A DNA stretch of 10,999 nt from Ruminococcaceae bacterium UBA5579. Its GTDB lineage: Bacteria; Bacillota; Clostridia; Oscillospirales; Ruminococcaceae. The position numbers and the translations under genes were made by a program. Each line of letters starts with the position of its first letter. Positions within the stretch are counted from its first letter, which is position 1. The stretch covers positions 20,124 through 31,122 of the forward strand of contig DILZ01000093.1 of the NCBI GenBank assembly GCA_002425305.1, read 5' to 3'. A model generated the notes under the pieces. That model was not told the DNA's origin. It saw only the letters and a list, made by a program, of their open reading frames with translations, and did no database searches. Shown here one piece after another: positions 6,356 to 10,999 of this stretch.

Positions 6356-8239
6356 ATGTACACATTGGAAGAATACGACGTTGTTGTGATAGGCGCGGGT
6401 CACGCGGGCTGTGAGGCTGCGCTTGCTTCGGCGCGTTTGGGGCTCAAAACCGCGATCTTCACGCTGTCGCTTGACTGTATCGCGAATATGCCGTGCAATC
6501 CGTGCATAGGCGGCTCGGCTAAAGGGCAGATAGTTTGCGAGATAGACGCTCTCGGAGGGGAAATGGGCAGGGCGGCGGACGCTACGTTTATTCAGTCGCG
6601 GATACTCAACAAGGGAAAAGGCCCGGCTGTTCACAGTCTGCGTGTGCAGAGCGACCGCGTGAAGTACCATATCTATATGAAGCGAACGCTTGAACAAACG
6701 CCGAACCTCTTTATCAAACAGGGCGAGGTAACGGCGATCGACGTTGAGGACGGAAAAGTGACCGCCGTGCGGACGAAGCTCGGCGCGGTCTATCCGTGCA
6801 AAGCGGCGATAATCACTACGGGAACATACCTCAACGGAAAGATACATATCGGCGAGCTGAACTATTCGGCGGGTCCCGACAATGTTCTTCCGTCAACGGA
6901 GCTTACCGAGTGCCTGAAAAAGCTCGGCGTTTCGATAAGGCGGTTCAAAACGGGAACGCCCGCGCGTGTACACAAGCGTTCAATAGACTTCTCCGTAATG
7001 GAACGTCAGGAGGGCGACAGCGAAATAATGCCGTTTTCTTTTGACAACGAGAGCGAAATGTGCAACAAAGCCGAGTGCTATGTGACATACACAAACGCGG
7101 AAACACACCGCGTTATACTCGCGAACCTTGACCGCTCTCCGCTGTATTCGGGGAGGATAGAGGGCATAGGTCCGCGCTATTGTCCGTCGATCGAGGACAA
7201 AATAGTGCGCTTTAAGGATAAGGAGCGTCACCAGCTTTTTGTTGAGCCGATAGGTCTGGATACGGACGAGTACTATTTACAGGGAATGAGCTCCAGCTTG
7301 CCGGAGGACGTGCAGCTGAAGTTTTTGCGGACAATAAAGGGTTTGGAAAACGTTGAGATTATGCGTCCCGCTTACGCTATCGAGTACGACTGCTGCGACC
7401 CGCTGGAGCTTTCGCCGACGCTGGAGTTCAAGAACATAAGCGGATTATACGGCGCGGGACAGTTTAACTGCACAAGCGGCTATGAGGAGGCGGCTTGTCA
7501 GGGGCTTATCGCGGGGATAAACGCTGCGCGGAAAATACAAGAAAAAACTCCGCTGATACTCGACCGCGCAAGCTCTTATATCGGCACGCTTATCGACGAT
7601 CTGGTTACGAAAGGCTGCTCAGAGCCGTTCCGTATGATGACGTCGCGCAGCGAATACCGCCTGATATTGCGTCAGGACAACGCGCCCGAGAGATTGCTGC
7701 CGATAGGTCACGAGATAGGGCTTGTTTCCGACAAGCGTTTCGGGCGGTTCGAGGAGGACAGCGCGGCATTGGACAAAGAGCTTGCTCGCATAAAGTCCGT
7801 GACGATACACCCGACCGATGAGGTAAACAAAATGCTCGCCGAAAAGGGGACGACCCCGATAACCTCCGGTATACGGTTGTTTGAGCTGCTTAAACGCCCG
7901 CAGCTCTCATACGCCGATCTTGCTCCGTTTGACCCCGAACGTCCGATGTTCAAGGTTTCGCTTGTCAACCGCCTTGAGATCGAAATGAAATATTCGGGTT
8001 ACATTAAGATACAGCAGGATCAGATCGACAAAATGCGCAGATTGGAAGAGAAGAAGCTGCCTGCCGATGTGGACTACAAAACGATAAAGGGCTTGCGGCT
8101 GGAGGCGCAGGAAAAGCTGAACAAGCACAAACCGCTGAACGTCGGGCAGGCTGGGCGAATTTCGGGCGTAAACCCGGCAGACGTTTCGGTTTTGTTGATC
8201 TGGCTTGCGGGAAAGGGGGAGCGCAATGACGATAATTGA
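6356..8239 (+). CDS. mnmG: tRNA uridine-5-carboxymethylaminomethyl modification enzyme MnmG
   Basis: MnmG (GidA) is an FAD protein. With MnmE it installs the cmnm5 group on the wobble uridine (U34) of certain tRNAs, using methylenetetrahydrofolate. The protein is 627 aa, normal for the family. The FAD-binding Rossmann motif is [10 protein letters not shown] at 11-20. Two conserved cysteines are present, C47 in CNPCIGG and C276 in GPRYCPS, matching E. coli C47 and C277. Other family blocks are [12 protein letters not shown] (85-96), [11 protein letters not shown] (156-166), [10 protein letters not shown] (196-205) and [13 protein letters not shown] (371-383). The ATG follows GGAGG with a 4-nt spacer. 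The partner gene mnmE, often directly upstream in Firmicutes, is not in this window. The gene overlaps rsmG by 14 nt, so the two are co-transcribed and probably translationally coupled. Confidence 0.97.
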   Translation: MYTLEEYDVVVIGAGHAGCEAALASARLGLKTAIFTLSLDCIANMPCNPCIGGSAKGQIVCEIDALGGEMGRAADATFIQSRILNKGKGPAVHSLRVQSDRVKYHIYMKRTLEQTPNLFIKQGEVTAIDVEDGKVTAVRTKLGAVYPCKAAIITTGTYLNGKIHIGELNYSAGPDNVLPSTELTECLKKLGVSIRRFKTGTPARVHKRSIDFSVMERQEGDSEIMPFSFDNESEMCNKAECYVTYTNAETHRVILANLDRSPLYSGRIEGIGPRYCPSIEDKIVRFKDKERHQLFVEPIGLDTDEYYLQGMSSSLPEDVQLKFLRTIKGLENVEIMRPAYAIEYDCCDPLELSPTLEFKNISGLYGAGQFNCTSGYEEAACQGLIAGINAARKIQEKTPLILDRASSYIGTLIDDLVTKGCSEPFRMMTSRSEYRLILRQDNAPERLLPIGHEIGLVSDKRFGRFEEDSAALDKELARIKSVTIHPTDEVNKMLAEKGTTPITSGIRLFELLKRPQLSYADLAPFDPERPMFKVSLVNRLEIEMKYSGYIKIQQDQIDKMRRLEEKKLPADVDYKTIKGLRLEAQEKLNKHKPLNVGQAGRISGVNPADVSVLLIWLAGKGERNDDN

Positions 8240-8912
8240 GATGTTTGCGGGCGCGGGATTGACGTTAAGTGAAGCTCAACAGGATAAATTTCAGGCGCTG
8301 TTTGAGTTTATGGTCGAGTATAACGAAAAAGTTAATCTCACGTCCATAACGGAGTTTGATGACGTGGTAATAAAACATTTTATCGATAGCGTGCTTCCGT
8401 TTTCGCGAATCGGAGTTTCGGGGAACGAAACGTTCATCGACGTGGGAACGGGCGCGGGATTTCCGGCGCTACCGCTTTTGATATATTATCCGGAACTAAA
8501 GGGAACGCTGTGTGACAGCCTGGCGAAGCGTTGTATGTATCTGGAGCTTGCCTGTGAGAAGATCGGCGTTGATGCGGAGGTGATCCACGCGCGCGGCGAA
8601 GAGCTTGGGCGCGTCCGCCGCGAAAAATACGACATTGCCACGGCAAGAGCCGTCGCCGCAATGCCCGTTCTTTGTGAGCTTTGTCTGCCGTTCGTGCGTG
8701 TCGGAGGGAAATTTGTGGCTCTGAAATCCGTAAACGAGGACGTTGGCGCAGCCGACAATGCGATCAAAGCGCTCGGCGGCGAGCTTGTCAAGATTGAGGA
8801 TTATAAGCTCCCGAACGGGGACGACAGGCGTGTCGCGGTTGTCAGGAAAATATCGCAAACTCCGACAAAATACCCGCGCAGCTACGCGAATATCACAAAA
8901 AAGCCGTTGTAA
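8226..8912 (+). CDS. rsmG: 16S rRNA (guanine-N7)-methyltransferase RsmG
   Basis: RsmG (GidB) methylates N7 of G527 (E. coli numbering) in the 530 loop of 16S rRNA, using S-adenosylmethionine. In other bacteria its loss gives low-level streptomycin resistance. The protein is 228 aa from the ATG at 8226, preceded by a GGGGGA ribosome-binding site (8215-8220) with a 5-nt spacer; earlier in-frame alternatives inside mnmG are less well supported. Family features include [11 protein letters not shown] near 33-43, KHFIDS at 50-55, the SAM-binding glycine motif [13 protein letters not shown] (72-84), [14 protein letters not shown] (94-107), ATARAVA (138-144) and a KYPR...KKPL ending. The last codons form part of the transcription terminator. 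Confidence 0.96.
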   Translation: MTIIEMFAGAGLTLSEAQQDKFQALFEFMVEYNEKVNLTSITEFDDVVIKHFIDSVLPFSRIGVSGNETFIDVGTGAGFPALPLLIYYPELKGTLCDSLAKRCMYLELACEKIGVDAEVIHARGEELGRVRREKYDIATARAVAAMPVLCELCLPFVRVGGKFVALKSVNEDVGAADNAIKALGGELVKIEDYKLPNGDDRRVAVVRKISQTPTKYPRSYANITKKPL

Positions 8913-8925
8913 AGCGGCTTTTTTT
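8897..8925 (+). terminator. Intrinsic terminator of mnmG-rsmG
   Basis: A stem pairs A6-GCCG (8897-8906) with CGGC-T6 (8915-8924) around an 8-nt loop, ending in seven T (8919-8925). The rsmG stop codon (8910-8912) lies in the loop, so the coding end and the terminator overlap. Confidence 0.85.
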
Positions 8926-8947
8926 GTCGCTCGAAAACGAGCCGTGT

Positions 8948-8977
8948 CGGGAAATCGCGATAATTTCCCGTGGAAAT
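8948..8977. promoter_or_regulatory. Cluster of Noc-binding-site-like half-sites at the noc promoter
   Basis: Three half-sites follow each other: GGGAAAT (8949-8955), ATTTCCC (8963-8969) and GGAAAT (8972-8977). The B. subtilis Noc site is the palindrome ATTTCCCGGGAAAT. Here 8963-8977 reads ATTTCCCGTGGAAAT, the same palindrome with one inserted T. The first two half-sites also form a perfect 8-bp inverted repeat, CGGGAAAT/ATTTCCCG. The cluster covers the -35 of the noc promoter, so it may be an autoregulatory operator. Because of the odd spacing, binding is not assured. Confidence 0.45.
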
Positions 8978-8999
8978 ATTCCCGCTTGTATGCTACAAT
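8971..8999 (+). promoter_or_regulatory. Promoter of the noc-like gene
   Basis: TGGAAA (8971-8976), a 17-bp spacer and TACAAT (8994-8999) with an extended TGC immediately upstream. It lies between the rsmG terminator and the noc start, giving a leader of about 20 nt. The same TATGCTAYAATA core occurs in the parA promoter. Confidence 0.7.
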
Positions 9000-9028
9000 A
9001 AAAAAAACAATCGCAAAGGAGAATACAA

Positions 9029-9847
9029 ATGGGAACATTTTTCAAAACAAAGGAAAAAACATCGGCGCAGATAGTTATGCTCGGAATATCGGAGCTTGTG
9101 CCGAACAAAGCGCAGCCGCGCCGAGAGTTCAGCGAAGAGGAGCTGCTCTCGCTTGCAAAAAGCATAAAGGAAAACGGGATCTTGCAGCCTATTTGTGTGC
9201 GGAAAAACGGCGCTGTCTATGAGATAATCAGCGGTGAACGCCGAACACGCGCAGCAAAGCTGGCGGGGCTGTGCGAGGTGCCGTGTATCGTAATGTCGGT
9301 GGACGACGAGCAGTCGGCGGTGCTTGCGCTTATCGAGAACATACAGCGCAAGGACCTTAGCTATTTCGAGGAAGCGATAGGCATAGAAAAGCTCATATCG
9401 TATTACGGGCTGACGCAGGAGGAGGCGGCTCGGCGGCTTGGGAAAGCGCAGTCCACTGTCGCGAACAAGCTGCGCTTGCTGCGGTTTTCGGACGCGGAGC
9501 GCCGGCTGCTGCTTATGGGAAATCTCTCCGAGCGGCAAGCCCGTGCGCTTATCAGAATTGACGACCCCGTATTGCGCGTAAAGACCGTTGAAAAGGTCGT
9601 GCTGAAGAGCCTCAACCTCGACCAGACCGAAAGTCTTGTCGAACAGACGCTGGAGGGCGCGGCAAAGCCGGTAAAAAGGCGCGCCGGAATCGACCTTAAA
9701 GCTCCGTCGAGGCTGTATATGAATTCACTGAACGCGCTGCTTAAACGTATTAAGGCGGATAAAATACCGTGCGATTTTACCGCCGAAAAATCCGCCGAGT
9801 TCTATGAATACACGATAAGATTTCCTATAAACATAATGGATAATTGA
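9029..9847 (+). CDS. noc: Nucleoid occlusion-type ParB-family protein (Noc)
   Basis: This 272-aa ParB/Noc-family CTP-dependent DNA clamp sits in the exact noc position between rsmG and parA. In B. subtilis Noc binds scattered chromosomal sites and the membrane and blocks division over the nucleoid. The N-terminal CTP-binding domain contains GERRTRAAKLAG (69-80) and ENIQRKDL (103-110). The helix-turn-helix is at 127-150. The residues that distinguish Noc from ParB in published specificity work (Q173, K179, K184, R201 in the reference numbering) align with Q141, K147, R152 and R169 here, so three are identical and one is a conservative K-to-R change. The first residues, MGTFFKTK, may be a short amphipathic membrane anchor like that of Noc. 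The ATG has AAAGGAG at about 9015-9021. A second ParB paralogue with parS specificity is less likely. Confidence 0.88.
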   Translation: MGTFFKTKEKTSAQIVMLGISELVPNKAQPRREFSEEELLSLAKSIKENGILQPICVRKNGAVYEIISGERRTRAAKLAGLCEVPCIVMSVDDEQSAVLALIENIQRKDLSYFEEAIGIEKLISYYGLTQEEAARRLGKAQSTVANKLRLLRFSDAERRLLLMGNLSERQARALIRIDDPVLRVKTVEKVVLKSLNLDQTESLVEQTLEGAAKPVKRRAGIDLKAPSRLYMNSLNALLKRIKADKIPCDFTAEKSAEFYEYTIRFPINIMDN

Positions 9848-9869
9848 TCGCTTCGTTGTTGCGTTAATT

Positions 9870-9909
9870 CCCCGTTTCTAAATCTGCTCGGATTTATAAG
9901 CGGGGTTTT
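9870..9909 (+). terminator. Intrinsic terminator of noc
   Basis: CCCCG (9870-9874) pairs with CGGGG (9901-9905). The stem continues inward to AAATC/GATTT (9880-9884/9891-9895) with one mismatch and one G-U, around loop TGCTCG. TTTT follows. It begins 22 nt after the noc stop and separates noc from the parA-parB unit. Confidence 0.85.
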
Positions 9910-9927
9910 GTGTATATTTGCTGAAAA

Positions 9928-9943
9928 TGTTCCACGTGGAACA
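9928..9943. promoter_or_regulatory. parS: parS centromere site 2 (before parA)
   Basis: This is an identical copy of TGTTCCACGTGGAACA. AAAA/TTTT flanks extend the dyad symmetry to 24 bp (9924-9947), and seven T in a row (9944-9950) follow, so in RNA it could also fold as a weak terminator-like hairpin. It ends 42 bp upstream of the parA -10. ParB loading here would cover the parA-parB promoter, consistent with autoregulation (inferred). Confidence 0.95.
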
Positions 9944-9982
9944 TTTTTTTGACAAAACCCCCTTTTATTTTAAAAGACGCTA

Positions 9983-9991
9983 TGCTATAAT
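9983..9991 (+). promoter_or_regulatory. Extended -10 promoter of parA-parB
   Basis: TGC followed by a perfect TATAAT (9986-9991). The 17-bp-spaced -35 position (9963-9968, TTTTAT) is poor, so the extended -10 probably compensates. Predicted start is near 9998, leader about 30 nt. Confidence 0.7.
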
Positions 9992-10026
9992 AATAAAGTA
10001 ATATTTATGCGGAAAGGGGCAGAAAA

Positions 10027-10824
10027 TTGGGTATAATAATAGGAATTGTAAACCAAAAGGGAGGTGTCGGGAAGACCACCACGGCGGTGAACATCGCGGC
10101 GGGTCTGGCGGCTCTCGGGAAAAAGACGCTGCTGATAGATTTCGACCCTCAGGGGAACTCGACGACGGGCTTCGGAATAAAGAAGAAGACGCTCGACCTC
10201 ACCTCATACGATGTGGTGACGGGCAGATGCCGTCCGCAGGAAGCGGTTATCGAAACGCGCTATAAAAAAATATCGCTTATGCCGGCTACAAGCAAGCTGT
10301 GCGACGCGGAGGGCGCGCTGAACGCTATGCAGCAGAAAAATCTCCAGCTTCGCAAAGCGATTTTACCGCTTCGCGACAGCTACGACATCATAATAATCGA
10401 CAGCCTGCCGAGCCTCGGCGTGCTTGCTGTGAACGCGCTCGCGGCGTGCGATACGATAATCGTGCCTATGGTGTGCGAGCATTTTGCGAGAGAGGGTCTG
10501 GCGCAGCTTATGTACACGATAAAGAATGTAAAGCAGCGCTATAACCAATCGCTGAACATTATGGGAATAGTGTTTACAATGGTAGACAAGCGGCTGCTTT
10601 CGGGCAGCGAGATAAAGAACGACATCAAGAAAGCGTTCGATAAAAAGGTCGTGTTCAAGACCGAGGTGCCGCGCAACGTCAAGATATCCGAGGCGCAAAG
10701 CCACGGCGAACCGATAATATACTACGACAAGCGTTCCGCGGGCGCGGACGCGTATGTTAAGCTGTCGAAGGAAATAATAACGAAGATCCGTGAAATGGAG
10801 AGAGTAAATGGCACGAAAAAGTGA
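10027..10824 (+). CDS. parA: Chromosome-partitioning ATPase ParA (Soj)
   Basis: This Walker-type ParA ATPase dimerises on ATP, coats the nucleoid and, when stimulated by ParB, drives origin segregation; in Firmicutes Soj also controls DnaA. The protein is 265 aa, the short chromosomal form with no N-terminal helix-turn-helix. The deviant Walker A KGGVGKTT is at 11-18 with signature K11 and catalytic K16. Walker A' IDFDPQGNST is at 37-46, and Walker B IIIIDSLPSLG at 121-131 has Ser where CPPSLG is common. VPRNVKISEAQSHGEPI (214-230) is typical of Soj. The start is TTG at 10027, chosen because AAAGGGG (10013-10019) lies 7 nt upstream and the protein then begins directly with the first beta strand. 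It overlaps parB by 17 nt. Confidence 0.96.
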   Translation: MGIIIGIVNQKGGVGKTTTAVNIAAGLAALGKKTLLIDFDPQGNSTTGFGIKKKTLDLTSYDVVTGRCRPQEAVIETRYKKISLMPATSKLCDAEGALNAMQQKNLQLRKAILPLRDSYDIIIIDSLPSLGVLAVNALAACDTIIVPMVCEHFAREGLAQLMYTIKNVKQRYNQSLNIMGIVFTMVDKRLLSGSEIKNDIKKAFDKKVVFKTEVPRNVKISEAQSHGEPIIYYDKRSAGADAYVKLSKEIITKIREMERVNGTKK

Positions 10825-10999
10825 AAGGAAAACCGAAGGCAGCTTTAACGATCTGTTCTTCGATAACGGCGGCGACAGCCTGGACGGAGCTTCCTCGCTG
10901 AGATTAAGCGAGATAGAGCCGAACAAGGATCAGCCGCGAAAGAATTTTGACAAGGACGCGCTTCAGCAGCTTGCCGATTCCATCGGTGAGCACGGCGTA
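10808..10999 (+). CDS. parB: Chromosome-partitioning protein ParB (Spo0J), 5' part
   Basis: The first 64 codons of ParB, cut by the window end. ParB is the CTP-dependent sliding clamp that loads at parS and stimulates ParA. After a basic N-terminal segment (MARKSERK), which in Spo0J-type proteins contacts ParA, the visible part enters the ParB/Srx domain: LRLSEIEPNKDQPRKNF and LQQLADSIGEHG, parallel to the same region of the noc-like protein (ISELVPNKAQPRREF). The ATG at 10808 has GGAG at 10797-10800 with a 7-nt spacer and overlaps the parA end, so the two genes are translationally linked. The CTP motif and helix-turn-helix lie beyond the window. Confidence 0.95.
   Translation, partial: MARKSERKTEGSFNDLFFDNGGDSLDGASSLRLSEIEPNKDQPRKNFDKDALQQLADSIGEHGV

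Noticed and set aside
9949..9954. Perfect TTGACA as the -35 of parA
   Set aside because: It is 31 bp from TATAAT, far too long a spacer; the 17-bp-spaced hexamer downstream (AAAAGA) is not a -10.
1..10999. CRISPR array, tRNA, rRNA or insertion sequence
   Set aside because: No regularly spaced direct repeats, no cloverleaf-like segment and no transposase or terminal inverted repeats were seen in the gaps between genes.

Overview
The window is a block of chromosomal housekeeping genes, all on the + strand, in an order typical of the origin-proximal region of low-GC Gram-positives: gyrB, gyrA, mnmG (gidA), rsmG (gidB), a noc-type ParB paralogue, parA (soj) and the start of parB (spo0J). The mnmG-rsmG-noc-parA-parB run matches the Bacillus subtilis arrangement. 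Protein sequences and codon choice look like an uncultured member of the Clostridia, possibly Oscillospirales/Ruminococcaceae. This placement is inference; no 16S or other taxonomic marker is present.

Layout. Positions 1-289 hold the terminator of an unseen upstream gene, two overlapping promoters and a 12-bp leader hairpin for gyrB. The first 22 bases are an exact inverted copy of the gyrB start region, which may mark a contig-end chimera. gyrB (290-2290) is followed by an imperfect palindromic repeat and a membrane protein of the YcxB-like type whose start codon is unclear. A GC-rich nested hairpin precedes gyrA (3163-5799), which ends in an acidic tail and a clear intrinsic terminator. Immediately after that terminator comes a small AT-rich gene (5858-6319), probably acquired, with one ankyrin-like segment and a Cys cluster. 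mnmG and rsmG overlap by 14 nt and end at an intrinsic terminator. noc has its own promoter and terminator. parA-parB has its own promoter and overlapping genes, and parB runs off the window.

How it works together. GyrA and GyrB form DNA gyrase. MnmG and RsmG modify tRNA and 16S rRNA. ParA, ParB and parS form the chromosome-partition system, and Noc is the related nucleoid-occlusion factor. The most interesting part is the cis-acting layer. Two identical perfect 16-bp parS sites lie 3.6 kb apart, one against the mnmG ribosome-binding site and one between the noc terminator and the parA promoter, so they bracket mnmG-rsmG-noc. The Noc-like protein carries Noc-type specificity residues. Its own promoter carries a cluster of Noc-binding-site half-sites, which suggests autoregulation. 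No wholly novel multi-gene system is evident: the core genes are ordinary, and the regulatory sites plus two small inserted genes are the parts worth follow-up.
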